A stretch of 64,000 nucleotides of DNA from Megascapheus bottae (lineage: Eukaryota > Chordata > Mammalia > Rodentia > Geomyidae), in NCBI GenBank assembly GCA_024803745.1, contig JANJXV010000043.1, positions 3,941,518-4,005,517 on the forward strand. The letters run 5' to 3'. Below are positions 9,220 to 20,566 of this stretch, one piece after another (the first letter of the stretch is position 1; every line of letters begins with the position of its first letter). The translations under genes and the position numbers were made by a program. The notes beneath the pieces are model-generated. The model had not been told where the DNA came from, ran no database searches, and was given only the letters and a program-made list of their open reading frames with translations.

Positions 9220-10152
9220 CTACCTCCTGATGTCAGTTCCTCTTTTCAACAGCCTGATCAGGAAACTTTTGAGGTCCCTGTTCCTCAGGCTGTAGATGAA
9301 GGGGTTCAGGAAAGGAGTGACCACTGTGTACATCACTGAGGACACAGCACTGCCCCTGGCAGAATGTGACACAGCTGATTCAACATAAACACCCAATGCT
9401 GTCCCAAAGAATAAACACACCACTGACAAGTGAGAGCCACAGTTGGAGAAGGCTTTGAACTTCCCTCTTGATGATGGAATTCTCAGCATTGAAAAAATAC
9501 TTTTATAGTAAGAGAGAAGGATTCCAAAGATTGTAGGAAATCCATAAATGATAGCAAAAACATATCTGAAGACATCATTTGAGAGTGTGTTTCTACAGGA
9601 AAGATCCAGAATTTGTGAAGGGTCACAGAAGAAATTTGGGATTTCCAGTTCCTTGAAATCGGTCATCTGCAATGCCATCCACATGTGCAGCTTTCCTTCC
9701 AAGAAGCTGACAACAAGAGACAGCAAAACCAAGGAGACACAGAGACGAGGGTTCATGATGAGAGAGTAATTCAGGGGGTGACAGATGGCCACAAAGAGGT
9801 CATAGGCCATCACAGTAAGAAGCATAACATCCATACAGCAAAAATGATGTAGAAGCACGTCTGGGTGGGGCAGCCTGCACAGGAAATGGCTCTGCTGTGA
9901 CTCTGCAGATTCATCAGCATCTTGGGAATGGTGGTGGATATGAAGCAGATGTCATCCAAGGAGAGGATGGAGAGGAAGAAGTACATGGGGGTGTGGAGGT
10001 GGGGGTCTGAGCTGACAGCCAGGATGATGAGCATATTTCCCAGCACAGTGATCAGGTACTTGGACAGGAACAGTCCAAAGAGCATGGGTTGTAATTTTGG
10101 ATCCTCTGAGAGTCTCAGGAGAAGGAAATCTGTAACCTGGGTTAGATTTCAT
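9220..10152 (-). pseudogene. Olfactory receptor pseudogene 1 (family-7-like)
   Basis: Reads on the minus strand as a seven-helix odorant receptor of normal length, about 310 codons. Recognisable parts are the N-terminal SEDP block, TM1 with GN, PMYFFLS at TM2, the TM3 end [26 protein letters not shown] at TM6 and NPFIYSLRN at TM7. The only ATG near the start (10150-10152) is out of frame with the receptor, and a second frame break lies near 9830-9860 in the TM3 region. The arginine of the DRY-type motif is leucine (MAYDLF). Odorant receptors couple to G-olf in nasal cilia; this copy cannot. Family 7 is my judgement from the motifs. Confidence 0.88.
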
Positions 10153-11165
10153 GCCTCTATATCACTTGGGCAACTGCTCATAAACAAAAAACATCTTGTT
10201 AGGAAAATGAAACACATATCCAGAAATTTTCAACTGTATACAATTGAAATTCAAGTACATACAAGTTTGAATTTTGCACCACCCATGCAGTACAATATAC
10301 TCATGAATGTTGGTGAAGAGTGGCATTCCCTTACTTCTAGAATCTTCTCACTCTGAGATGCCTTGTTCCTCTGGCTTTTTCTACATGTGACACACAGCTG
10401 TGTTGAAAAGCAAAGAATAACTGGGCTGGCTAGAGCAAGATCACCTGGCAGTAGAGCACAGACTTGTGTAGTGGGGGGAGCAGGTTCCAGGGCAGCAGGG
10501 GGGAATCTAAGCGTTTTACACATTTATGATGCATGTCTCTGTCTAGGAGCATATTTTTGGAGCCAGTGCCCAGACCTAGGCTCTAGGAAGCCTATCCATT
10601 CAGAGGGTAGGACAGTAGGTTTTCCTATAGAGATTGAGATTCTGAGTGGTAAACTGGGCTGGAGAATTTGTGGACAATCCACTGGGGGAAGGGCCAGCAG
10701 TAGGTCAAGCCACTAGAGCAATATTGGGTTAGGAGAACAAAGCAGATTCCCAGCCATTAGTGCAGTGAATATTTTTTATCCCAATGAAAAAACCCAATCC
10801 CATCCGATTCTTATTCATCTCTGACATCACGCAGGCACAAATCTACTTCTGGTTCCTCTGCACTTGCCTTTTCTGGTATTATGGCATTTGTGGGAAAATG
10901 GGTAGGTCTGGAAATGTGATATTGAGTGAAAAAAGTCAGGCTCATAGAAACAAAGTACGCTGAACATTCTCTTAAACATGGAAATTAGATCTCAATTATC
11001 AAGGTGTATGAATACATACAGGGTCTTATGTATCAATTCAAAAACCAATTGAGTAAAGTATGGTAGGAAAGTATTCTGGTGGAATAACTCCTTTCATCAC
11101 CTCATCTGTTGTTTAACCAAATGAATAAGAGGAAGGTAAACAGCCTGCTCTTTAAAAATATACAT
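10153..11165. other. OR upstream region and unassigned sequence
   Basis: Bases 10153-10380 (read in reverse) resemble the sequences upstream of the OR fragments at 15.8-16.05 kb and 34.5-34.7 kb, so they belong to the duplicated OR unit. Nothing is recognised in 10380-11165. Confidence 0.5.
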
Positions 11166-11167
11166 TG

Positions 11168-11390
11168 TTTCAGAGGCAGATGGCTCATAATTCTCATTCC
11201 AACTATTCTAGGGGCTGAGGCCTGAGATTCACAGGTGGAAGCCATTCTGGGGCAGGGATGTCTGAGAAATACTTGTCTTCAATTAACTAGTAAAAAGCAG
11301 GAAGTGGAGCTGTAGCTTTGAGCAAAAACCTCAGGGACAGCACCCAGGCCCTGAGTTCAAGCCACCGAACCTACATATGTACTTGCACAT

Positions 11391-11391
<1 letters not shown>
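11168..11391 (+). repeat. B1/ID-like dimeric SINE
   Basis: Left half with 'ggggctgaggcctgagattcac'-type 7SL-like text, right half with 'gaagtggagctgtagctttgagc' and 'ccaggccctgagttcaagcc'. Its 3' end passes directly into the CA tract at 11392. Confidence 0.75.

Positions 11392-11444
<53 letters not shown>
11392..11444. repeat. (CA)n microsatellite
   Basis: About 26 uninterrupted CA units at the 3' end of the SINE. Confidence 0.97.
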
Positions 11445-11445
<1 letters not shown>

Positions 11446-11571
11446 ATAGAAGGTTAAGCATATGAAATGAGAAAGAATGGCCTAAGAACTAGATCTCCGA
11501 GAGGGACACAAGGCATATCTGCCAGTAGTTTCATTGATATAACATCCTCTTGTCATTTTCATCATCATCAC

Positions 11572-11692
11572 AATCTTCCTCCTCCTCCCTCTTCTCCTTC
11601 TCCTCCTCCTCCTCTTCCTCCTCCTCCTCCTCCTCTCCCTACTATTTCTACTACTCATCGAACTCCTACTACTACTCCTCCTCTTTTCAGTC
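11572..11692. repeat. Polypyrimidine (TCC/TTC)n tract
   Basis: About 120 bases of almost pure C/T on the plus strand, mainly TCC triplets with later TACTAC-type triplets. The proline- and serine-rich frames across it are artefacts of the repeat. Confidence 0.9.
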
Positions 11693-12885
11693 AGCCTCTA
11701 TGAAAACTTACGAAATTGGTTTGAACCATTTATATCCTGCTGCATTTGGTAAGCCACAAATGAGAATGAAAAGCACAGTATGTAAATAATTCTCCATTAC
11801 ATATATTGGTACCCCTAACCTTCAAACACTACCTGCAAGTTCACTGAGGACATACACTTTCCAGTCCCCTTGTGTGCAGGGATTTTCATGGGCATCCTCA
11901 CCCCCTGTGATGGCCAAACCATCCTACCTGTCCTCATGCTGCAGAGAAGATATTCCTGAAAGTCGTTTACTGCCCATCATGCCCCACTCAATTGCTTAAG
12001 CTGCTCAGCTAAGACACAGGAGGACAGATCTGAGGACCCCAGTTCTGTTGCTCAGCAAAAGTGCAGCCTCTGTCCTCACGAGAGAGGTGAAGACACAGAA
12101 GGAGCAGAGATGGTGGTGATGAGGAGACAGATATAGGACCAGTGTGCTGGTGACAAGGGAGGGAAGGCTCATCCTTGACTTCTATATGGCCTTGGAGGAT
12201 TAATATCCACAGGTCACAAGTTTTGGACATTTGACATAGGGGCTGACAGAATCATAAAAAAAAAAAATCCATGCCAGGTTGAAAATTGCTTTGTCTAGCA
12301 AGAAGATTTATAGATTTAAACTTTGGTCATTTATCCTTATTTTATGAAGGGCAGAACCATTCCGTTTTCATTTTCATTGGTATTAAAATATGCTTTACCA
12401 AAGCCTTACATATTATGGACAAACTAGAGTAACGTTTATAATATTTGTGTTGTTCTACAATTGATCCACACAAAACATCACCAAGAATATCATTGTTCTA
12501 CCCTGAGAATTTTATTTATTTTATAAATATTTTATTCATATGATCATTATTTATACAAACATATCCTTAACTTCCCAGGACGCAATACCTGCAAAAACCC
12601 AGCTGAGTCCCCATGCAACATTTCTTTGATGTTCCCATATGATGTAGCAGAGTCCCAGGATTCACTGTAGCACAAGTATGGGGAATGAATTGAACTTGCA
12701 CCCCTTGGAATGATCCAGAGGATCAGAAACATAAAGCAATAAGTGCCCAGAGGCCCTACGGATGTGAAAAGGATTCTTAGTGGCACAGATTCCCCATAAT
12801 GATGAGGAACCAGGCAGCCATATGGGAGGAAAGGGGCCAGGAAAAAAAGAAAAAAGAATATGAAGGATGTGAGGATTCTGCTGTT
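11693..12885. other. Unassigned noncoding sequence
   Basis: No gene or repeat recognised. The short minus-strand frames at 12009-12230 and 12547-12786 have no features of known proteins. Confidence 0.45.
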
Positions 12886-12887
12886 GG

Positions 12888-13420
12888 TAGATTATCAGAC
12901 ATGGATGGAATCATCCCAGAGCTTCCTCAGTGGGCCAATGGAGCAAGGAAATGTGGTATATATACATAGTCATCCATTAGTGAGGACAACATTGTATCAT
13001 TTGGAAAGATCTGGAAAAAAATCATGTTAGTGAGAGTAAGTTATGCTCAGAGAGATACAAAATCTATGTTTTCCCTTGTATGTGCATGGTTTATTTAGCT
13101 CACAAACTCCTTAGTAAATACATTGGGCTGTATGATCTTGTATACAAATGTATTCACTGATATATGGTAGATTCCAGAAGATCTCAAATGGTGTAATTCC
13201 ATAGAAATGCAAAATCAATATTCAGAGAAATAAACACCAGGAAGTGGGGACTGAACAGGATTGGAGTGGCATCAAGGGGTAGAAGAAGAGGAGAAGATGG
13301 GGAGAATGCAAACAAGCATTCAATGTATATCCTACAAAATTATTAAGAGTGAGTGAAGGGGTGAGTAGGGGACAGTGACAATATTGGAGGGGTGATATTG
13401 AACAAAATATATTCATAAAC
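12888..13420 (+). repeat. Probable old LINE-1 3'-end remnant
   Basis: The block around 12950-13090 (atgtggtatatatacatag..., then 'catgttagtgagagtaagttatgctcagag') resembles the C-terminal end of L1 ORF2 and the following 3' UTR, heavily diverged. Limits are uncertain. Confidence 0.4.
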
Positions 13421-13744
13421 CGCAGAAACTGCTTACTACTCCTTATAGGTGCTATGTTACTGAGTTTTATGGTAGGAAAGTATGTTTACAAGACATGAGC
13501 ATTGATGGGTTTTGCCTATAATAAAGCTTTAACTTGAGCCAAAACAACAAAAAAAATCAAAACTAACGAGTATTACACTACCACATCAAATACCTGCCTC
13601 AAAGTTTCTGAAGGCTGTGACCAATTGTCCCATACAGCAATGAGAACAAGAAAACTTCAAATCTAAGACTAATTGCGCTCTGCATGAGGTGCCAAACTAA
13701 CCATACTATCCTAATAATGATTGTTTCAGCAGAGACCCTAATAA
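13421..13744. other. Unassigned noncoding sequence
   Basis: No recognisable gene or repeat. Confidence 0.4.
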
Positions 13745-13960
13745 CCCCAGCTTCTCTTTGCTGTGTCCTAGAGCCCTGGATAGTGGGTGGGTGGTTGTGT
13801 GAGACATTCCCTGCTCCCCCTACTTCATTCTGCAGAACATCCAACAGGACCAAGGAAACCAAGCCAGATAGGTTGTGTAAACTAGCTCAGAAGGAGCTCC
13901 CTCCCACCTACTCAGCTGGCTTTCTATCCCACCAGAAGCAACCAGGCCCCAGGACAGCAC
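13745..13960. repeat. Duplicated block, copy 1 (paralogue of 32785-32970)
   Basis: Shares phrases such as 'agtgggtgggtggttgtgtgag', 'cctacttcattctgc' and 'tgtgtaaactagctcagaag' in the same order and orientation with 32.8 kb. Spacing is conserved over about 200 bases. It is not a known repeat to me. The second copy lies just upstream of the V2R fragment, so this may be non-exonic sequence from a duplicated vomeronasal-receptor unit. Confidence 0.7.
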
Positions 13961-14269
13961 ATCATGGGGCAAGGGAATCTTGGTGCATGTCTTTGACACA
14001 GGGGGCCAAGAGGAGAAGAAAGTGGTGCCTGGGCGTGATGGGGAAGGCATGGCTGGAAGGCCAGGCGAGGTGCATGTTGGGAAACTCCTAGTTGGGACAC
14101 CAGGGGGTGGCTGCCATGAGAGAGGGAGGAGCTTACAGGTGGAGCTGTCAGAAGGGGAAGGACAGCCAGAACAGATTCTATAAGGATCTGAAAACCAAGG
14201 TTCCAGTCAAACTGGGTAAAAAGTACGGGGGCCTGTAATCTCCACAGAACTAAGCTCCCCTCAGGGGAC
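13961..14269. other. Unassigned sequence
   Basis: GC-rich for the window; the frames here (for example 13980-14183) show no recognisable domain. Confidence 0.4.
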
Positions 14270-14399
14270 CTACTGATAGAGTACTTGCCTAGAATGCACA
14301 AACACCGTTTTGATTCCTTGCAACCACATACATAGAAAAGCTAGAAATGGTCCTGTGACTTAAGTGGTATAGCAAATAAGCATAAGCCAAGAAAGACAG

Positions 14400-14402
<3 letters not shown>
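14270..14402 (+). repeat. ID-like SINE
   Basis: 'gatagagtacttgcctagaatgcac' and 'ttgattccttgcaaccacatac' are tRNA-like ID text with recognisable box A and box B spacing. The tail passes into a GA tract. Confidence 0.7.

Positions 14403-14474
<72 letters not shown>
14403..14474. repeat. (GA)n microsatellite
   Basis: About 36 GA units at the tail of the SINE. Confidence 0.97.
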
Positions 14475-14480
<6 letters not shown>

Positions 14481-14629
14481 AAACAGAGGAGCATATAATA
14501 AAACAGAAATCTTTGCCTGAATACATGCAGTGTCTGAAAACTATTGTGGATATTCTCTTTGTCTCCTCTTCAACAGTTTGTGGGTTTTTTGTTTTTAACT
14601 TAATATTTTACTAACTTTTTATTTTGATC

Positions 14630-14855
14630 ATCATGGGACTTGAATTCAGGGTCTGGGTGCTGTCCCTGGGATTTATTGCTCAAGACTAAATCTCTCCCAC
14701 TTTGAGACATGGGGCAACTTCAGGTTTTCTGGGAGTTCATTGAAAACAAGAGTCCCTCGATCCTTCCTGATGAGCTGGCTTTGAACCATAATCCTCAGAT
14801 CTCAGCCTCCTGAGTAGCTAGGATGACAGGCTTAAGCCACCAACACACAGCTTTA
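14630..14855 (-). repeat. B1/ID-like dimeric SINE
   Basis: Reverse orientation: 'cttgaattcaggg...' and 'ctcagcctcctgagtagctaggatgacagg' mark the two halves. Confidence 0.75.
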
Positions 14856-15381
14856 TTCAACTTTAGAGTTTCCTAATGAATTAACCATTACGAGCACATT
14901 TTATTTTGTTTATTCCAATTTCAATAAATAATGAAAACTCCAAATTATAAAAAATAGAAAACAATAATAGAACAGGCATCAATTCTTTTTAAGTATCTTT
15001 TTATTGTAATTAATAGAAGGGTTACATCATATTTGCCAGACAGAAGGGGCACTACTTAACAAAGAACAGGCAACAATTCTGAAGATATTGAACCTTGCTG
15101 TATAAAATATTTCTGTAGATTCCCCATGAAATATTTTATAGGACAAAACTGTGTCCATGAAGAAAACATGAACCAATTCAGCAGTGAAATTCACTAGGGA
15201 AAATGTTGAAAATGACCTATACAATTTGAGGGGACTGGGTTCCAGGAGTGAAAAGACTGGGAGAAAATGAGGGAGGAGATGATACTGCTCAAGAAGAAAT
15301 GCACTCAATTCCTGAGTTACATAAACTTCACCCCTCTGTATATCACCTCTACAATAAAAAGAAAAGAACTATGGCCATGAA
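14856..15381. other. Unassigned AT-rich sequence
   Basis: No gene recognised. 'ttttattgtaattaatagaagggttacatc' near 14997-15030 is a short LINE-1 3'-end-like segment (minus orientation), and 15280-15360 could also derive from L1; both are too short to be firm. Confidence 0.4.
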
Positions 15382-15469
15382 TGTGTGTGTGTGTGTGTGT
15401 GTGTGTGCGTGCATATGTGTGTGTGTGCATGCACGTGCGTGTGTGTGTGTGTGTTTGTGTGTGTGTGTA
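15382..15469. repeat. (GT)n microsatellite, interrupted
   Basis: GT units broken by GCAT and GCACGTGC interruptions. Confidence 0.95.
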
Positions 15470-15690
15470 CAAGTTCTGGGACTTGAAGTTATGCTCTGAG
15501 CTTTGTTTGCACAGGACTGGTGTTCTGCTCCTTGAGCCCCAGCTCCTTTTATGATTTTGTGCATTTAGTTGGAGGACAGAGTCTCATAGAATGTCCTGGC
15601 TGGCTGGCTTCAAACTCTGATCTCCATATCATAGTCTCCTGAGTAGCTAGTAGTACAGGTGTGAGCCACCAACAACCAGGTTTTTAGTCT
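15470..15690 (-). repeat. B1/ID-like SINE
   Basis: Reverse orientation; 'ctcctgagtagctagtagtacaggtgtgagccacc' at its end is the inverted 7SL-like half. Confidence 0.72.
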
Positions 15691-15799
15691 CTATTTTCAA
15701 AGAGTAAATTGCATTGCAGTGTTGCCATAGACATGGTAATTTCTATACCTGTTTCTTTCTAGTGTTGTGTATCTTTAAAGTAGCAAATAGAAGGGCTTC

Positions 15800-16035
15800 A
15801 AGAGCTGAGCAACCAAAAGAAAATTCTAGAGGTTCAGGAAATATCCCACAGAGAATGATTTCAGAAGCTTTGGCCTCAGGTGGTAAATACAGCTTACAAA
15901 TACTCAAAATCAGTAGGCACATAGCCTTTGTTGTCTGTTTAATTTTTTTCTCAAGAGTTTTTTTTCAACAGTTGTCCAAGCAGCAGAGATGCTGGCAGTC
16001 TCAAAACCGTCACACAGTTCCATCTCCTGAGATTC
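15800..16035 (+). repeat. Upstream segment of the OR unit, copy 2
   Basis: From 'gagcaaccaaaag' through 'agaatgatttcag' to 'catctcctgagattct', this block matches the reverse complement of about 34480-34715 with the same order of phrases. It precedes OR coding sequence in both places. Confidence 0.7.
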
Positions 16036-16480
16036 TAAGATGACCCTGAACTACAGCACTTCATGGTTAGGCTCTTCCTGTCCATGTAACTGATCATTGT
16101 GCTCAGAAAATCTGCTCATCATCCTGGCTGACATCTCTGATCCCCACCTCCACACTCCCATGTATTTCTTCCTCTCCATCCTCTCCTTGCATGACATCTG
16201 TTCACCTCCACCACCAAGTTGCTGGCGGACCTCCAGAGTCACAGCAGAACCATCTTCTATGGGGGCTGCCTCACACCAAGGTCTCTGTTCATCCTTTTTA
16301 TGTGTGGTGGTAATATGCTTCTGACTGCCATGGCTTTTGTCAGGGTTGTGGCCATTTGTCACACTCCACATTACCAAGTCACCTGGAGCCCTAATCTGTG
16401 TGGCTCCTTAATTGGATGTATTTTTCCCTCACTGTTATTGACTCCTGGCTGTACTATTCCTTACTGATTGCTCAAAGGCA
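16030..16480 (+). pseudogene. Olfactory receptor pseudogene 2 (5' half only)
   Basis: Recognisable pieces are the N-terminal block (16035-16110), TM2 ([11 protein letters not shown] near 16160), the [12 protein letters not shown] block (about 16237-16275) and the TM3 end, where [11 protein letters not shown] is altered to MAFVRVVAICH (about 16329-16362). Several frame breaks and stops occur. The reading stops being OR-like near 16460, in TM4; a partial SINE follows at 16490, so the 3' half is lost. Confidence 0.82.
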
Positions 16481-16489
16481 ACTGCACTC

Positions 16490-16612
16490 CTGCCTTTTCA
16501 GTGGCTCATTGGACATAAGAGTCACATTGACTTTACCATTTGATGTCAAATCTCAATTCTCAGAAGTATTAGCTAAGATTACAGGTGTGAGCTACAACAT
16601 CTGGCTGATAAC
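16490..16612 (-). repeat. Partial SINE
   Basis: 'gctaagattacaggtgtgagctaca' is the inverted 7SL-like half. It abuts the truncated OR pseudogene 2. Confidence 0.6.
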
Positions 16613-16644
16613 TTTATTGTTTGATTAACTTTTTGCCTTTCATG

Positions 16645-16649
16645 GTGTG

Positions 16650-16680
<31 letters not shown>
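16645..16680. repeat. (GT)n microsatellite
   Basis: About 18 GT units with one interruption. Confidence 0.9.
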
Positions 16681-16747
16681 AGGCAGACATTTTATTGGTG
16701 AGTAGTAGAGAAAGATATGCTGGACTTTGGACACCCATTTATTCATT

Positions 16748-16952
16748 TTCTTTCTTTTTTGCCAGTTGTGGGGCTTGAACTCAGGGCCTGAGCACTATCT
16801 TTGGACCTTTTTCAAGGTTAGAGCTCTACCACTTGAGCCAAAGCAGTACTTTGCGGTTTTTTTTCTGTGTGGGTGCTACCGAGGAATCAAACCCGGGTCT
16901 TCATGCATCTTAGGCAGCACTCTTATCACTAGGCCAAACTCCCAGCCCTGGA
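16748..16952 (-). repeat. ID-like SINE
   Basis: Inverted 'gccagttgtggggcttgaactcagggcctgagc', 'ctaccacttgagcc' and 'ccgaggaatcaaacccgggt', ending 'aactcccagccc'. One of the best-preserved copies in the window. Confidence 0.82.
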
Positions 16953-17459
16953 CATCCATTTTTCTATTACTCATCTTCTAATACTGGAAAATCCACAGAG
17001 GCTGAGATAGCACAGACTGATTCGTGTAATTATGTGCATTTTGCCTTGATCCACTGAGGAGAAAAAAAAACAGTTACTAATTAGCCTGTCTTTTTATTCT
17101 GTGATTTTTGTAGTCCAGTCTATATTTGTTCTTCTCCTCCTTGACTGGATCTCTGCATTCAGAAGCTTCTTAGTGAATTTGTTTTTAATTGTATTAGGTA
17201 CAGCAGGCATGGGAGATCATTCAGAGCTAGATGTGTTGGCCCAGACCCTACAAAGCAGCTTTGAAACTCCGCAAGTTCTGAGACATAGGGGAGTTAGGAA
17301 GGAAAGTAGAAAGAAAATCTTAAAATTTTCTTTATTATCATTCAGGTGGTATGATTGCAATATCTCAGGAAGACCATCATGAATACATAATATACAGAGG
17401 TATAGATACATACATGATTATATGTGTGTATATGCGCATAGATATACATGCATATTTCT
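16953..17459. other. Unassigned sequence
   Basis: No gene or repeat recognised. Confidence 0.4.
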
Positions 17460-17662
17460 TTTGTGTGCGCTTAGGACCTGGGTCCTGTCCTGTCACGTTT
17501 TCTCTCAGGCTGGTGCTATACTACTTGAGCTACACCACCAAACCTTTTTTTGTGCAGGTTCATTAGAGATAAGAGTCTCATGGTTGGCTTCCTATTGCAA
17601 TCCTCAGATCTCAACCTCCTGAGTATCTAGGATTATCATCGTGAGTCACTGGTGCCCAGCTC
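17460..17662 (-). repeat. B1/ID-like SINE, diverged
   Basis: 'cctcagatctcaacctcctgagtatctaggattatcatcgtgagtcac' is the inverted 7SL-like half. Confidence 0.65.
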
Positions 17663-17888
17663 CAATTCAGAGATCTTCACTTAAAATGTCTTGACTGACA
17701 CTGCATAGGCCACGTTGGAGCAGAGGCAATGGCTTCTTCCATGAGAGCCTCAGTTCTGCTCACCACAGTGGAAAACCCTTTGCCATGTCTATAGCATTTA
17801 TATCATGGAAATGCCCTTTTAGTTGTTCTCACTGGGCCTTGTCCATGATGAGCACATACTTCTAATGAGCTACATTTCCAAACCCAAG

Positions 17889-17889
<1 letters not shown>

Positions 17890-17951
<62 letters not shown>

Positions 17952-17966
17952 TGTGTGTGTGTGTGT
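17890..17966. repeat. (GT)n microsatellite
   Basis: About 38 GT units with a single A interruption; the B1 copy follows directly. Confidence 0.95.
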
Positions 17967-18095
17967 TACTTTTGACAAGACCTTACCATGTAGCCCAGGC
18001 TGGCCTTAGACTTGTGTTCCTCCTGCATCTCCTTCCAAAGTGCTGGGATGATAAACTGTAGGTACTTCACATCATGCCCAGTGAATGCATCTCCT
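17967..18095 (-). repeat. B1-like SINE monomer
   Basis: 'catgtagcccaggctggcctt' and 'aaagtgctgggatgataaac' are inverted B1/7SL text. Unlike the other SINEs it has no ID-like half. The GT tract sits where its tail would be. Confidence 0.75.
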
Positions 18096-18144
18096 TGTTT
18101 AGGTAGGCGTTACAGGAAAACCATGAAGTGGTCCCATTACCAGG

Positions 18145-18149
18145 GCGCG

Positions 18150-18210
<61 letters not shown>

Positions 18211-18214
18211 ACAC
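18145..18214. repeat. (GC)7 then (AC)n alternating tract
   Basis: GC alternation switches directly into AC alternation, 70 bases of purine-pyrimidine alternation with one TC interruption. Confidence 0.95.
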
Positions 18215-18580
18215 GGTAAGAGGCACACTGTTTTCATTCTAAACTGTCCATTTAATCTCAGTATTGGATAATGCCGGTCCACTTCAACTATTGTAATATT
18301 GAAAGGATATTGCATTCCCTGTTTAAAGTGACTTAAGATCAGTTTTATACTTAAATTGTCTTCATATATCTGATGTATGATTACAAGAAGGAGAGCAGGA
18401 AAATCATTAATAACTTTCATGTTCACTGGTTTAGCCCCAATTAAGAAAAAGATAGGAGTACTAAGTGTAAATTATTCGCATGTCACTATTCCCATTCAAA
18501 GCATGAAGAGCCAGGGGTATTTTTTTTCTTTTTGTGTTTCACTGTATTATATTGGTTTTTCTTTTTAAGCGTTTGGAGAC
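18215..18580. other. OR upstream sequence
   Basis: AT-rich sequence before OR pseudogene 3; nothing else recognised. Confidence 0.4.
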
Positions 18581-19510
18581 ATACTCACACAAAAAATGTA
18601 ACCACTGCCACAGAATTCTTCCTCCTGGGGCTCTCAGAGGATCCTGAACTCCATCCTGTCCTCTTTGGGCTCTTCCTGTCCCTGTACCTGTTCACCGTGG
18701 TTGGAAATCTGCTCATCAACCTGGCCATCACCTCTGACCCCCACCTCCACATCCCCATGTACTTCTTCCTCTCTAATCTGTCCTTGATTGACATCGGCTT
18801 CGCCTCCACCACCGTCCCTAAGTTGCCGATGAACCTCCAGAGTCACAGCAGAGCCATCTCCTATGGGGGCTGCCTCACCCAGATGTCTCTTTTCATCACT
18901 TTTGCATGTACTGATTCTATGCTTCTGACTGCTATGGCCTATGACCGTTTTTGGCCATCTGTCACCCCCTGCATTATTCATGCATCATGAACCCTCATCT
19001 CTGTGTCTCCTTACTTGTGGTGTCTTTCACACTTGGTCTTTTGGAATCCCTGCTACACAATCTGATTGTCTTACAGCTTACCTGCTTCAGGACTGTGGAC
19101 ATTGCTAATTTCTTCTGCCAACCTTCCCAGCTGCCTCACCTGGCCTGTACCAACAGCTTCAGCAATGAGATAGTCATGTGTGTTATTGGCATCCTGCTTG
19201 GAGTTCTCCCTGCCTCAGGCATTCTCTTCTCCTACTGACAAATTATGTCCTCCATTTTGAAAATCCCATCGGCAGGGGGGAAGTACAAAGCCTTCTGCAC
19301 CTGTGGCTCTCACCTGTCCATCTTGAGCTTCTTTTATGGCACAGGACTGGGGGAGTACTTTGGTTCAGCTCTGTCAACATCCCCCGGAAACCATGTGGTG
19401 GCCTCAGTGATGTATGCTGTGGTCACTCCCCTGCTGAACCCCTTCATCTACAGCCTGAGGAACAGGGACATTAGCAGAGCCCTGGAGAGATTCCACACCG
19501 GGCATTCTCC
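18580..19510 (+). pseudogene. Olfactory receptor pseudogene 3 (family-7-like)
   Basis: Nearly complete. It shows the N-terminal glycosylation-type [13 protein letters not shown]1 [28 protein letters not shown] and MAYDRF. At about 18945-18952 one base is missing from the usual [10 protein letters not shown] coding run, so the frame changes. The reading resumes as AICHPLHYS and runs to a TGA at 19236-19238 in TM5, then continues in the same frame to [11 protein letters not shown] and NPFIYSLRN (about 19436-19464). No ATG occurs at the usual position before NVT. Two clear lesions plus a lost start make this a recent-looking pseudogene. Confidence 0.9.
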
Positions 19511-19604
19511 GTGTTTGCTCCTGCAGCTTCAAGGTAGGAAATTAATTGGAAAAGTTAGAAAACCAACACCTATTTTTCTAATGATGCTCACTTTGCATTC
19601 CTGA

Positions 19605-20064
19605 ATTTTTACCTTTCAGCTTTGGCTCTTTCCTCATCTTTATTTAGAGAAGGATCTTGGTTGCAATGTTGGAGAGGGGGAATTGAACAATTTTCCAATA
19701 GGTATAAAGTTTTAGGCTGAGAGTGGTGGACATCTTATTCAAGCAGATAGAAATGACCATTACCAAAGGGAAAAAAGGAATCAATATGAATAATGACACC
19801 AAACCGTGTTTGTACATGACAAATATTTTCTCATGTCTATTTTGCTTCTTTTGCCACAATGAATGGAAAGCAAAAGCTGATCAAATGTCAAGAAAAGGAG
19901 GGATTGGACAAAATATATTTTATCCTTAATCTTCCTCTGGAGTGGAAGAGCTCAATGGATGCTGATGATGGAGGTTTTTGCTATTCCTTTGTGTCACATG
20001 GGCTAATTTGGGTAATTAGACTGTTAATGCATTTGGAGTCCAAGCCATTAAGGAAAAAAATTAC
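19605..20064. other. Unassigned sequence
   Basis: No gene or repeat recognised. Confidence 0.4.
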
Positions 20065-20065
20065 C

Positions 20066-20288
20066 TTTTGGGCAGGGACTTTGGCTTAGTGTTAGAGTGC
20101 ATACCCGGCATGCACGAAGACCTGGATTTCATTCCTCAATACCACATAAGTTAAAATAAGAAAAAGCCAGAAGTGGCGCTGTGACATAAGTGGCAGAGCT
20201 CTAACCTTGAGGAAGCCTAAGGACAGTGCTTAGGCCCTGAATACAAGCTGCAGAACTGGCACACAAAAATAGAAAAGGAAAAAATCTC
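20066..20288 (+). repeat. ID-like dimeric SINE
   Basis: 'ggcagggactttggcttagtgttagagtgc' (box A region), 'atttcattcctcaataccac' (box B region) and 'gccagaagtggcgctgtgacataagtggcagagc' are all present, followed by an A-rich tail. Confidence 0.8.
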
Positions 20289-20321
20289 CCTTTCTTTCCC
20301 ATTCTTTCTTATTTTTGTTTG

Positions 20322-20566
20322 TTGTTTTTAGCAGTCCTTAAAATCTGGCTCTGGATGCTATACCTGAGCTTTTACTCAAGATGAAATCACTCAGGCTTAA
20401 GCCACAGCCTCCCTTCTGGATTTTTCTGAGTAGTTTTTTGAAAATAAAAGCCTCGCATGACTTTCCTGCCTCGGCTGGATTCAAGCCACAATCCTCAGAT
20501 TTCAGTTTTCTGAGTAGCTAGTGTTCGAGGATGGAACCGCAGATGCCTGTCTCCCTCCAGCCCTTT
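20322..20566 (-). repeat. B1/ID-like dimeric SINE, diverged
   Basis: Inverted 'attcaagccacaatcctcagatttcag' and 'gagtagctagtgttcgagg'. Confidence 0.68.

Noticed and set aside
11467..11789. Proline/histidine-rich and serine-rich open frames
   Set aside because: They are translations of the TCC/TTC microsatellite and have no independent coding signal.
15382..15564. Cysteine/valine- and histidine/threonine-rich frames
   Set aside because: Translations of the GT microsatellite.
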